NCBI GenBank assembly: GCA_016858145.1
Contig: JAEHOE010000002.1
Location: 1,922,001-1,986,000 of the forward strand
Length of the DNA stretch: 64,000 bases
Reading direction: 5' to 3'
DNA from: Edaphochlamys debaryana
Taxonomy: Eukaryota; Chlorophyta; Chlorophyceae; Chlamydomonadales
Every line of letters begins with the position of its first letter. The stretch's first letter is position 1. Below are positions 1 to 10,900 of the stretch, piece by piece. The translations under genes were made by a program, and so were the position numbers. The notes under the pieces were generated by a model. That model did not search any database. It had not been told where the DNA came from and saw nothing but the letters and a program-made list of their open reading frames with translations.

Positions 1-181
1 GGCCGTCGGCTGAGGCCGTCAGCCCTGCTCACGGAAAGCGCTACGAGCTAGCCGCAACCTGCTTGCCTGCGCGGTGTATGCTGAACACGGCCGGCTCCTT
101 CCCTTCCACACTGCATCCGGTTTCACACTCCCCGTCCCTGCCCCTGCCCCTGCCCCTTGCTTTCGCCCGCTGGTGGTGTAG

Positions 182-1014
182 TCGAGGTCGAGGGGCCCAT
201 CCGGCCGCACCCGGGCGACGGCGCCGACGGCGGCGGCGGCGGCCGCGGCAGCGGCGGCGGGGCCGGCGGCGCGGGGCCGGCGAGCAGCAGCGCGCCGCCG
301 CGGGCCCACACCACCAAGGCGCAGCGTTCGCGGGTGGAGGAGCTAATGGAGAAGGAGGCCCTCATGGCGGAGCAGCGGCAGCAGGAGCAGCTGGCGGCAG
401 CAGCGGCGGCGGCGGCAGCGGTGCCGCTGGCGACGGCGGTGGTGGCCGGCCCCGCCGGCGCGCCCACGCCGCCGCCGTCGCAGGCGGTCACGTCCGTCAC
501 GCAGGCGACGGTCGGGCCGACGGCGGCGACGGGGGCGGCGGCTGCCGCCGCCGCGCCGACGGGCTCTGCCAGCGCGCCGCCGCCGCAGCTCGCCGTCACG
601 ACGGCGCCGGCGCCAACCGCCGCCGCCGCCATGCCATGGCCGGGCTTTTACGTCACTTTGCCCGCCCACACCAACATCGTCCCGCCGCCCGAGGGCACCG
701 CCACCTACCTCTACGCGCCGCCGCACGGCACCGCCATGCGTGCCGCCGGCGGCGCACACCAGATCCTGATGCCGTACGGCAACCCCATGGGCCTCATGAA
801 CCTGCAGCAGATGGGCGGGATGGGCGGCATGCCCACGATGATGGTGGCCGTGAACGCTAGCCAGCTGGGCCAGATCGGAGCCGCCCAGCTCCAGGGCGGG
901 CAGTTCGTGATGGGCATTCCGCAGCAGATGGGCGCGCAGGCGCCGGCGGGGGCGGCCGTGTCGCTGCAGCCGCCGGGGCAGGGCCAGGGCGGCATGCTGC
1001 CGCCGCCGCAGTGA
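182..1014 (+). CDS. 3'-terminal exon of an Ala/Gln/Gly-rich protein (5' part outside window)
   Basis: An open frame runs from a probable 3' splice site (TAG at 179-181, after a C/T-rich stretch at about 122-165) to a TGA at 1012-1014. The exon encodes about 277 residues. It begins with Gly-rich sequence, then a charged, probably helical segment (THTTKAQ-type start, core RVEELMEKEALMAEQ) rich in Glu and Gln, then long Ala/Pro/Thr tracts. The C-terminal half is less repetitive and Met/Gly/Gln-rich (PWPGFYVTLPAHTNIVPP, then NPMGLMNLQQMGGMGG). Such composition is typical of transcriptional or RNA-associated regulators in volvocine algae, but I recognise no catalytic or DNA-binding domain and assign no function. 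The N terminus and any domain lie upstream of the window. The splice acceptor is inferred; the upstream frame is also open for a short distance, so the exon could begin somewhat earlier. Confidence 0.55.
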
Positions 1015-1111
1015 GCGGTGGCGGGGCGGCAGCGGGGCGGAGGAGGGGAGAGGTGACAGCTGCAGCAGAGCAAGGAGCAGGAGGAGATGAGAGCGGCGCG
1101 GTGCGGTACGG

Positions 1112-2246
1112 CGGGGGGGGGGCCCAACCGTCAGCGCTGCCTGCGCCAAAGCGGCCAGGGGCGCGGCGGGGGCCCCACCGTCAGCGCTGCCTGCGCCAAC
1201 CCGGCCAGGGGCGCGGCGGGGGCCCAACCGCCAGCGCTGCCTGCGCCAAAGCGGCCAGGGGCGCGGCGGGGGCCCAACCGTCAGCGCTGCCTGCGCCAAA
1301 GCGGCCAGGGGCGCGGCGGGGGCCCCACCGTCAGCGCTGCCTGCGCCAACCCGGCCAGGGGCGCGGCGGGGGCCCAACCGCCAGCGCTGCCTGCGCCAAA
1401 GCGGCCAGGGGCGCGGCGGGGGCCCAACCGTCAGCGCTGCCTGCGCCAAAGCGGCCAGGGGCGCGGCGGGGGCCCAACCGTCAGCGCTGCCTGCGCCAAA
1501 GCGGCCAGGGGCGCGGCGGGGGCCCAACCGTCAGCGCTGCCTGCGCCAACCCGGCCAGGGGCGCGGGGGGGGCCCCACCGTCAGCGCTGCCTGCGCCAAA
1601 GCGGCCAGGGGCGCGGGGGGGGGCCCAACCGTCAGCGCTGCCTGCGCCAACCCGGCCAGGGGCGCGGGGGGGGCCCAACCGTCAGCGCTGCCTGCGCCAA
1701 AGCGGCCAGGGGCGCGGCGGGGGCCCAACCGCCAGCGCTGCCTGCGCCAAAGCGGCCAGGGGCGCGGCGGGGGCCCAACCGCCAGCGCTGCCTGCGCCAA
1801 AGCGGCCAGGGGCGCGGCGGGGGCCCAACCGTCAGCGCTGCCTGCGCCAAAGCGGCCAGGGGCGCGGCGGGGGCCCAACCGTCAGCGCTGCCTGCGCCAA
1901 AGCGGCCAGGGGCGCGGCGGGGGTCCAACCGTCAGCGCTGCCTGCGCCAACCCGGCCAGGGGCGCGGCGGGGGCCCAACCGTCAGCGCTGCCTGCGCCAA
2001 CCCGGCCAGGGGCGCGGGGGGGGCCCAACCGTCAGCGCTGCCTGCGCCAAAGCGGCCAGGGGCGCGGCGGGGGCCCAACCGCCAGCGCTGCCTGCGCCAA
2101 AGCGGCCAGGGGCGCGGCGGGGGCCCAACCGTCAGCGCTGCCTGCGCCAACCCGGCCAGGGGCGCGGGGGGGGGCCCACCGTCAGCGCTGCCTGCGCCAA
2201 CCCGGCCAGGAGCGCGGGGGGGGCCCCACCGCCAGCGCTGCCTGTG
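1112..2246. repeat. 50-bp GC-rich minisatellite, about 22 copies
   Basis: A near-perfect tandem array with a 50-bp period (some units 51 bp) lies just after the stop codon of the preceding gene, so it is probably in its 3' UTR. The unit core is 'cgtcagcgctgcctgcgcc', followed by 'aaagcggccaggggcgcgg' or a variant with 'aacccgg'. Units differ at a few fixed sites: ccgT/ccgC, aaaG/aacC, and gcggcggg versus gcgggggg. No unit contains a stop codon in the frames involved and 50 is not a multiple of 3, so the array reads open in several frames on both strands for hundreds of codons. These are artefacts. The guanine runs on the + strand could form G-quadruplexes. Confidence 0.95.
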
Positions 2247-2373
2247 AATTTGCGGACGGGCTAGGTGGCGTGCCAGAGAGCATACCGGTGTCGGTTTCCT
2301 GGGTGGGGCCAGCGGTTCGACTAGGCGCAGGCGGAGTGTGGAGGCCGCGGCAGTCCGGGTGCGTGGCTTCAAT

Positions 2374-2390
2374 CCTAAACCCTAAACCCT
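2374..2390. repeat. Interstitial telomere-like tract (CCCTAAA type)
   Basis: The 17 bp here read as two and a half units of CCCTAAA, the Arabidopsis-type plant telomere repeat seen on the C-rich strand. It lies 130 bp after the minisatellite. It is too short to be a telomere and could be a telo-box-like motif, a scar of break repair, or chance. Confidence 0.6.
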
Positions 2391-4571
2391 ATGGAAGGCT
2401 TACGGCGAGCATGGGGTTCATGTGACTGACGGGTTCAAGCGGGGGGTGAGGGAAGCGTGTTGCGGGTGTAGGTTGCGCCCGGGCAGCCGCGTGCACCCGG
2501 ACCCACAAGGGGCGCGGCCTGCTTGGGGCTCTCATTGATGATGATGCATGGCGTGTATGGGGTGTCGGCTAGCCCGGCGGGAGAATGGGGCGGCGGAGGA
2601 AGGACGGCAGCAAGGATTGACATACGAGTATGACAGTAACGGATGGGCCGATGCCTGTGGGGCTGGCTCTGGAATTGCCCGCGGCGGCCGCCGCGTGTGG
2701 TCTCAGCAATCCCCTGGTGGAGATCGGGGCGGGGCCCGAAACGGAGCGGAGAACGTTGACTGCGGACTGCACCCCGCAAGACTGAGAGGGGGGAGCGGGG
2801 GTCTGGGACCTCCCTTGAGCACGAAGGCAGAAGGCTGGCCAGTGGCCACTGGCGGCTGGTGCCAGAGAGCGGGCAAGGCCTGCAAGTGAGGGAGTGTAGG
2901 TACCCGCCGGCCTCGCGGGGCTGAAGGGCTGACGGAATTGACCCGGACTCGCGCAGTTCGGGGGACGGAGAGTTGTTGTGGTGTGAGCGGACGTGACTAC
3001 ATGTAACTGCGCTACTCAGCCCGGACCCATGCGCCCCGTTGTCTATACCACCATGACTCATTGACCGTTGTTGCAGGAACGCTGCTGTGCGGGCAGGCGA
3101 GGTCTCTCAAGCAATTGCCCTGGGTCATTAACCCCTGCGGCCAGTGGGCAGTGGCTGAACTCAGTTACCCATGCGGCCAGTGCCAGTCCCCAGCTCCCCA
3201 CAGCCACTCTTAGAGACAGACTCCCAGGTCCCAGCCCAAACTTCCATTTAAAACTGAAACTCATACTTATCTACAAGCACCGGCACATCGAGACCGCTTC
3301 CTGGACTCGCACGCGCGCCCGCGTTTCCCGAATGCATGCCCCCGTGCGTGCCATGTGGACGGCGGTCGAGGCCCTTACGGGCACTGCGGTGCATCCCTTT
3401 GGACGATGTCGAGCACTTGAGCCCCAGCCCTCCCTCTCAGACAGTGTCAAGCGCCTTGACCCACCCCCCAAGATCCTGGCACGAGGGATTCACGGGTTAT
3501 TGAGGGCCGGTCTAGAAGGGCCAGCAGCGCAGCGGACAGCGCGACATCACCGCAATGGGGGCATGCCAACGCGTCCCCCGCACCCAAACCCAGACCCCGT
3601 GAGCTAATCATACCTCTGTGCACACGCCAGCCTCACACGTTCGTAACCTCACACCGACGCACATCAGGCAACTAACACCTTCAAGCCAGAACAAGCGCGT
3701 TTCCAAATCCTAATATGTTGACAAGCCCGGTTTCCCGGCCACGCACAGCCGACCGCAGTCCTGCAATCCTACTCTAACGGTTGTATCACCGACCGAAACA
3801 CAATCTACGACGCACAGGCCCAGCGGATAGGGCATGTTGAACCCGCCTGGGCCTCATTTGTCTGCCGGCAATTCACCCCTCTTCAAAGCACCCCCTTGCC
3901 ACCCCTTTCGTATGCCAGACCCAGATACCATAGCTGCACCATGCTTTGACCCCTCCTGCAACGCTCCCCAGGCCACTCCGCCAGCCGTGCAACCACAGCC
4001 TTGGGGCCCGCCCTTGTGCGCGACGCCGGAGAAGTGCCGCGGGCCACACGCCCGCGGCCTCCGCACGCGAGGGGTTGGGGGCTGCCGGCCTCGTCAGCCC
4101 GCGCACTGCCCCCAGGCAGGCTGCCGCTGGCGCTCCGCAAAGCGCCGCCACGACATCGCCTCCCGAGCGCCCATTCGGCAGGAGAGCCGGAGCCCCCGCC
4201 CCAAGCTCCCCGCAAGCCGCCTGCCGGCGCGTGCTGCCGCCGGCTAACGCGCGCAAGCTCCGGCTGTCCGTCCGCCGCGTCAGGATGACCGATCACTGGC
4301 GCACGGCTCACATGCCCGCTGCCGCACGGCTCACGCCACACGGCTCGCACCGCACGGCTGACACGCGCGGCAAGACTGCGGGATGCGGCCAAGCTCCCGC
4401 CGCCGGCTCCCGCCGGCCGGCGCCGCAGCACAGCGCCGGTCCAGGCGCCGCCGGCTCTCACACGCGGACTGGCGCCGCGCCGGAATTGGGTGGGCGCGGG
4501 TCCACTCCGGGAGCGAACGCGCCGGTCTCCGCCGCCACCGCCGCCGCGTCAGCAGCGCGGGCCCCCGGCAC
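2391..4571. other. No convincing gene
   Basis: Open frames here are short, mutually overlapping and lack splice-supported continuity or any recognisable domain. The stretch at about 3600-3830 is clearly less GC-rich than its surroundings. From about 4000 onward the DNA is highly GC-rich and reads open in several frames. It sits between the 3' end of a + strand gene and the 3' end of a - strand gene, so much of it may be UTR. Confidence 0.5.
3002..3006 (+). terminator. TGTAA polyadenylation-type motif
   Basis: TGTAA is the usual green-algal polyadenylation signal. This copy is about 2 kb downstream of the stop codon at 1014. It would place the minisatellite and the telomere-like tract inside a long 3' UTR. 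The distance makes the link uncertain. Confidence 0.3.
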
Positions 4572-4605
4572 AGCTCCGGCTCCAGCGCGTTGTCAGGAGC
4601 GCGGG
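4572..4605. repeat. Degenerate copy of the carrier gene's stop-codon segment
   Basis: These 34 bp match 4720-4753, which spans the stop codon of the carrier gene (TCA at 4741-4743 on the + strand), at 29 of 34 positions, 148 bp away. The shared core is 'gtcaggagcg'. A shorter trace ('atcaggagcg') appears near 4647. The copy lies in the gene's 3' flank. Confidence 0.6.
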
Positions 4606-4740
4606 CCGGCTGCACAGCTCACGCACGGGGGCCACCGCCACACGATCAGGAGCGCGTGTCACCGAAGGGTCTCGCGGCTGCTACCGTCCGCCGCCGCCGC
4701 CCTAGCAACGACCGCCGCCGGCTCCGGCTCAAGCGCGCCG

Positions 4741-7281
4741 TCAGGAGCGGGGGTCCACGCCGAGGGCAAACTTGGTCTCCTCGAAGATGTACCACCCGAT
4801 CCCGGCGGCGGGGGCCATCTTGAGCAGGTTGGGCAGCAGGCCCTTGTACAGCCCCCGCACGCCCTCGTACTCGATCGTCTTGCGGAACACGTCCACCATG
4901 CCGCGGTACTTGGGCTGCTGCGTGTGCTGCGCGTGCGATGCTGAGCTGGCGGGCTCCGGCGGCGCGGTGTGGTGCGGCGTGGGCAGCGCGTGGCCGTGCG
5001 GCGCGGGCACGTGGTGGGTGTGGGGGTGGGAGTGGGCGTGCGAGAGCGGCCCGTGGGAGTGGTTGTGGCCGCGCTTGTGAAGGGCCGCGGGCGCGGCGTG
5101 GGCGCGTGGGCGGCAGACCGTCTGCGCTTGGAGCCGCGTGCGGACCAGGGCCAGGGGGTACGAGACCACCTGTGTGTGTGGGGGGGGAGGGGCGTGGCGG
5201 GCGGGGGATGTGTTAGCTGGGCAATCGCGTGGAGGGGGGCGAGGCGGGGCTAGGGAGCGGCAAGGAGTGCGGGACTGAGGTCCACAGCGGCGGCCCGGAT
5301 GAGGAGTCGGTGGGAGTCGGTGGGATAGGCCCTGAGTCCCACGCAGGCCCCCGGCTACCAGGCTCCGGCTGTGTCTCTGCACCAGGCTTGCCCCTTCCCT
5401 CATGCCCCATTCCCGCATCTCTCCCTTTGCCCCCCCCCCCACACGCCCGCCCACCTGCGCTATGGAGCTGGACATCATGCCCGCCACCACGATGCCCATG
5501 TGCGGCGGGCGCCCGTCGTACTTCTCGTACATGATCTCCTTGAACACCTGCAGTGCCGTGCGTACGGCAGAAGTGCACACCACAGGGTTAAGGCCAGGAC
5601 CTAGGAGGGGCCTTCGCCTGCTGCCTGCGCTATCAATCTTGTACAACCCTCGGCCCACCCCCGTCCCCACCCCAAACCCCACCCACCCCCACCCTGCACC
5701 CCCACCTCGAACAGCGCGATGTCCACCCCCGCGAAGGGCAGGATGCCGATCATGGAGGGCGTGAGTCCGCGGTAGAAGGCGGCCAGGCCCTCGTCGCGGC
5801 GGATGCGGTAGGCGGCGTGCAGGATGCCGGCGTAGGTGTTGGGGGGGGACACGGCCAGGCGGGTGCGGATGGTGTCGAGCGGGTACAGCAGGCCCTGGGG
5901 TGGGGGTGGGGGTGGGGGACGGGGGGGGGGGCGAATGTCGACCATCCCAGATGCTGGCACGAGACCTGGACCTAGACCCAGCTATTTGCCCATCTAGCCC
6001 CCCCTATCGCGCCCCCCGCTGAGCCCCTTGGAGCGACACGCACCCGGCGTGACCCGCTCAGCTCCTCGCTGAGCCCTGCCAAGCACCCGCACCCCGCCAG
6101 ACCCGCCCCGCCCCATCCCCGCTGGGCCCTGCCGTACGAACGCACCTGGGCGATGGCGCCAGCGATTCCGCCCGAAGCCATGCGCTCCCGCACCTTGACC
6201 CGGTCGGGGTCGGCCGCCACCAGGCTGCGTATCGAGTCGTTGAGGGTCAGTTTGAGCGCCGTCTCGGGCGCTATTTTGACGACGTTGGCTCCGTTGCCTT
6301 TGAAAAAGGACTTGACGCTTCCTGGTGGCGTGATGGGGCATGGGAAAGAGGTTGGGGGAGCGGGGGTTGGGTACGTGGGGGCGGACTCGGGTGAGGCGGT
6401 GGGGGCACGGGAGGTCGGGTGGAGGGAGGGAGGCCGGGAGGCCGGGAGGGAGGATGGGATGGGTGGGAGAGCTGGACCGCGGCTAGCTGCCTTGCCCTCG
6501 CCGTGCTGAGGGCAGTGGGATCTGGACGGTATCCCCAGGGGAAGCGCTTGAGCCTTTCTGGCCGGGCCCTGTGACTGAACTATGCCTGGCCTGGGCTTGA
6601 GTGCTCCCGTTTTCACGTTTGCGCCGCCTAGGCCCTCGCCTCTGCCGCTGCCGCCCAGTGCAGGGGAGTGACCCGTGGCGTAATCCAATGTGGCGGCGTC
6701 AGCAAGTTGGACGTCGGGCAGTGCCCCCACCCCCTTCCGCACCTTCTGCCACCATGTGCTGCCAGCCCTGCCGCAGCGTCAGCCCCTTCTTGCCGTCGTG
6801 TGTCTGTTGCGGGGTAAGCGGGGGGAATTAGGGATGGCACCGGGCAGTGTCGACCCGCCCCCGGTAACCTGTCCCATCAGCCCCCGCCACCGACCTGGAG
6901 CAACATTTTCAGTCGGTCGAAGGGTGCGGTTGCCGTCCGGCTGATGGCTCCCGACAGCGCTGCACGAGCACGCACGGAATCGCGTTAGCAACATACGAGC
7001 GTGTCGCGTGCAGCAGGGCCCAGGTCCGCCCGCCCTCGCCGCCTAGAAAGGGTCACGCCTGTTGCAGAGGGCTGCCTACCTCCGCTGAAGAACACTTTAT
7101 ACGTGCGGAACGGGTCGTATTCAATGATGTCTTGGTGCAGGTGCGCCAGCTCCGCCTGCTTCTGTTTTGCGCCTGACTTTCGCGCTTGATGCTGGCGTAC
7201 CTCACTGGCTGCGCTGCCTGGCCCGGGCCCAGCCTCGCCTCCTCCCAAGTCGCTCATAGCCGGGAACGACGAGAGCGACAT
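4741..7281 (-). CDS. Mitochondrial carrier, ATP-Mg/Pi (SCaMC/APC) type, with His-rich loop
   Basis: Predicted inner mitochondrial membrane carrier; by family, it would exchange ATP-Mg for phosphate. Seven exons join in phase: 7281-7080, 6959-6895, 6803-6743, 6321-6146, 5894-5706, 5547-5455 and 5169-4741, giving 404 residues. All three carrier repeats are present. Repeat 1 starts GALSGAISRTATAPFDRLK and continues FFKGNGANVVKIAPETA. Repeat 2 has YPLDTIRTRLA. Repeat 3 has SYPLALVRTRLQAQ (about residues 265-278), where Ala replaces the usual Asp/Glu, a feature of the SCaMC/APC group. The N terminus has about 60 hydrophilic residues and no EF-hand, so it resembles a short, calcium-independent form. 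The start is the first ATG of the exon (MSLSSFPAM); the second Met is also possible. After the repeat-3 motif comes an insert of about 70 residues with roughly 17 histidines, unusual for the family. Substrate is inferred. Confidence 0.9.
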
Positions 7282-7947
7282 CCCGCTGGTCACGCCAAGG
7301 CGCGGCCGGGCTTCCGGGGACGTCAACTCCTCGCTCTCCCGCTCCAGAGTTCCTGCTATTGTCCGGCTCCAAGGGAGCCTTATCAACTGGACTCAACGCT
7401 GATGGTGCCCGGGCCGCCTCGCCAAATTAGCCTGCAGGCCGGCCACGCTCCTTCTACGCGAGACTGGAAGGCCGTGTTCGGCGACAACGAGGCTGTGTAA
7501 GCAGAGAGCCAAGCACCTCAGATGAGAAGAAGATCGGCTGTCCTGTAAGGATTCAACTTGTGGCACGCCACGGCAGGTTTTGCGTGCTAGCTTTGCAGGA
7601 AGTTACGAGTGATCGCTATACAACGTATGTGGTAAGGGGGGGTACAGGGAGTGCTGGTGAGCGAAGGGGGGCCTTGAAAGCATGCCGGGGGCCGATGGCG
7701 CCCCGACTCCCGCGTGCCCTGAGTCCCGCGTGCCCCGAAGTCCTAAACACTTCGGCACTTGGCGGGCGGCTGTTCCACCGTGCTTATAACATACGCAACT
7801 TCCACACTTGCTTGGCGCTAGGCTTACCCGCGCTGAACGTTCTGCAGATCTCCGAACATCTTTCCCGGGCAGCCCACGCGACTCCGCAACACGCCGCGAA
7901 CCTCCTGAACCCAGCTTAGGTGCTTACGATCCATCGTTTGAAGGCAA
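7282..7947. promoter_or_regulatory. Divergent promoter region, carrier / CCT1
   Basis: These 666 bp separate the start codons of two divergently transcribed genes and must hold both 5' UTRs and core promoters. I see no clear TATA box or named element. Short open frames on either strand show no domain. Confidence 0.5.
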
Positions 7948-10900
7948 ATGGCAGCACCCGGCGCCCCGCGGCTACAAATCGCTGGAGAGCGGCAAAGCGG
8001 CCAGGACGTTCGCACTCAGAATGTGCTGGCAGTCACGGCGGTTGCGAATATCGTTAAGAGCAGCCTGGGGCCGGTCGGGTTGGACAAGGTGCGCCGAAGG
8101 GCCGTCTCGATGGCGCCGAAGGGCGGCAAAGCACTTCGCGCGCGCTCAAGCCCTGCTCCTGCCCGCAGATGCTTGTCGACGACATCGGCGATGTAACGAT
8201 CACCAACGACGGTGCCACCATCCTGCGCCTGCTGGAGGTGGAGCACCCAGCCGCCAAGGTACGTGCTCCCGGGTTCGATGCTTCACTCCATCCCCACCCC
8301 GCGGCCCTGCCCTGGGCCCCTCCCAACAGCTACCAGCCACGCCTGAGCAGCAGCAGGAACCCTACAGCCGAGCCCCAGGGCCGGCTGGCAGCTCGGAGCG
8401 CCCTAGCCCGCCCGGATCGGGTGTTGCGGCGTGCGGTCTCCAGCCCGCGGCCCCGCCCCCTCCGCTGTTCTCAACCCGGTCAAGCGCCCATGGCTCTCCA
8501 GCTCCTGAGCAGACTGCGGCCTCCCTTACCTGGCGTCAGCAGTGCCGGGCCTATCGCTTGCGGGGGCTACCCAGGTTGGGCTTGCTCAGGCAGCTAGGGC
8601 GGTCGGCTGTCACCGCACGAGGAGCAGTGCTGCATGGCGGTGAAGGCCCAGTGGCCCACACCGCTGGCGGGACGGGGCCCCAGCCCTGCTCAGCCCACCA
8701 GACCGGGCCATTGTGACCCCTTCACTGCCCGGTCTAGCAGCGGGACTGGGGGGTCGGCGGCGGGGCTGCCCACTGCTGCCCGTGGCGACAGGCTGCGGAG
8801 GCGCCAAGCGAGGGACACACGCCGACGCCTCCAGGGGCTCGCTGCGGGGGACAGGGTCAGCCGGGGCCTCGCACGGAGCCATGCCGGCGCTTCCCACGTC
8901 CCCTCCCAGCCCTGCAGCCACCCCACCCTCAGCCTCGACCCAGCGGGATGCACGCCTGCAGCTCGCCCCAACTCTGCCAACTCCACGCCCCACCCTCCCC
9001 CACCCCCTCACCCCCACCTCATCCCCACCTTCCGCCACCTTCCCCAGATCCTGGTGGAGCTGGCGGAGCTGCAGGACAGCGAGGTGGGCGACGGCACCAC
9101 CTCCGTGGTCATCCTGGCCGCCGAGCTGCTCAAGCGCGCCAACGAGCTGGTCAAGAACAAGATCCACCCCACCAACATCATCAGCGGATACCGGATCGCC
9201 ATGCGCGAGGTGCGGGATCTAGGGGGGGAGGCGGAAGGGGGAAGGTGGAAGGGAGGGGGGACGGGGAGAAGGGGTCAGGGGGGGGGGAAGGGGGAAGCGG
9301 ATACAGGATGGCCGTGCGCGAGGTGGGGCATACGGGTGAGGGGTTATGGCGGGAACAGGTGGCAGTTGGAACGGCGCAGGAGAGGAAGGGGGGAGTGATG
9401 GGGAAGGGTGTGGCACGGGAGGGGAAACCCCGGCTTGCGGCTTCCCACCCATTCCCTTTCCTTCGTCCCATCCTCACCCAACCATCAGGTGTGCATGTCC
9501 GTGCAGGCCAAGCTGGCCCCCCACTGCCCCCCACCATGCCCACGTGCCAAACCCCTCTCCTCCCCCCCTTCCCCACCCTCTGCCCCCCCCTCTCTCCCCT
9601 CCCCCAGGCGTGCAAGTTCGTGCAGGACAAGCTGGCCACCCCCACCGAGTCGCTGGGCACCGAGACGCTGCTCAACTCGGCCCGCACGTCCATGTCGTCC
9701 AAGATCGTGGGCGCGGAGGGGGACTTCTTCGCCAAGATGGTGGTGGAGGCCATGCAGGTGGGGGGGAGGGCTGGGGAGGGCTAGGGGGCAAGAGGGGGAG
9801 GGGGGAGGTAAGGGGGGAAGGAGTGTGCCATCATCATCCCGCATACCGCCCCTCTACCGATGCTCTCCACCAGGGGAAGGATGGGGGGAAGGAGGGGGAG
9901 GGAGAGGGGGAGGGAGGGAGAGCGAAGAGTTGACGGCAAGAGGAGAAAGGGGGCAAGGGGGGGTAGGAGGAAAGAGGAAAGTACAAAGGAGGATAGGAGC
10001 TCCCCCTGCGTGTCAGCCCGCATGCCAACCCTGTACCGGTGGACACAAGTTAAGCTCCAACACCACTCCTCTGCCCTCCTTCCCCCCTCTCCCCCCCCAG
10101 GCGGTCAAGGCGGTGGATGACATCACTGGCAAGGTCAAGTACCCGGTCAAGGTGAGGGGGGGGGCACGTAGGGTGGGGGGCAGCGGAGGAGCAGGGGGCG
10201 GGAGAGGGGGCTAAGCCATGTGTACGGCTGGTGGGTGTAAGGCCGGTGGAGGGGACAGTGCTGGTCAACGATCAATTACGGCATGAGTACGGCTTTGCAA
10301 TACCTAGGTCTCGAACGTCTGCACTCTCTGAGCCCCATCAGCAGCAAATCCGCTGTCGCTGTCGCTGTACGTTCCCCTCTTACCAACCAACGCCTGCCCT
10401 CCACCCCACTCTTCTCCAAGGGCTGTGGGCCACAGTAGCCTTGCCCAGCTTCACACTTTTACCCGCCCCTCTACCCCTCCTACCCCCTACCATTCAACGC
10501 CCTCCCGCTTATCAGCTTCAAACACCCCTCCTACCCCCCTGTTGCTGCTGCATAGGCCGTCAACGTGCTCAAGGCGCACGGCAAGTCCGCCCGCGAGTCG
10601 GTGCTGCTCAACGGCTACGCCCTCAACCTGGCGCGGGCGGCGCAGGGCATGCCCAAGCGCCTGGCCCCGGCCGGGGGCGTCAAGATCGCCTGCCTGGACA
10701 TGAACCTGCAGAAGGCGCGCATGATGATGGGCGTGCAGGTGAGGGGTAGGGGGTGGGGGTGGGCGTTGCAGGGGGTGGGGGGGAGGAGGGCAAGGAAGGC
10801 AAGAGGGGCTGGGAGGATTTTGGCTGCCTACTGGTTGGGGTCCTGATGAGACCTGACGTCTCCTCTCCGGCGCGTGTATACCCCACCCTTGACCCTAATT

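Noticed and set aside
1112..2246. CRISPR-like array
   Set aside because: The units are contiguous with no unique spacers and the host is a eukaryote; it is a minisatellite.
343..2372. Several long open frames (up to about 415 codons) through the 50-bp array on both strands
   Set aside because: They arise because the repeat unit has no stop codon and a period of 50; translations are the same repeated peptides in shifted frames.
3068..3607. A 179-codon + strand open frame in a gene-poor stretch
   Set aside because: No domain, no conserved-looking segment, no splice continuity; composition matches non-coding neighbours.
7282..7386. Extending the carrier N terminus upstream to 7386
   Set aside because: The frame is open but that end has no ATG (it begins TTG); the first ATG is at 7281.
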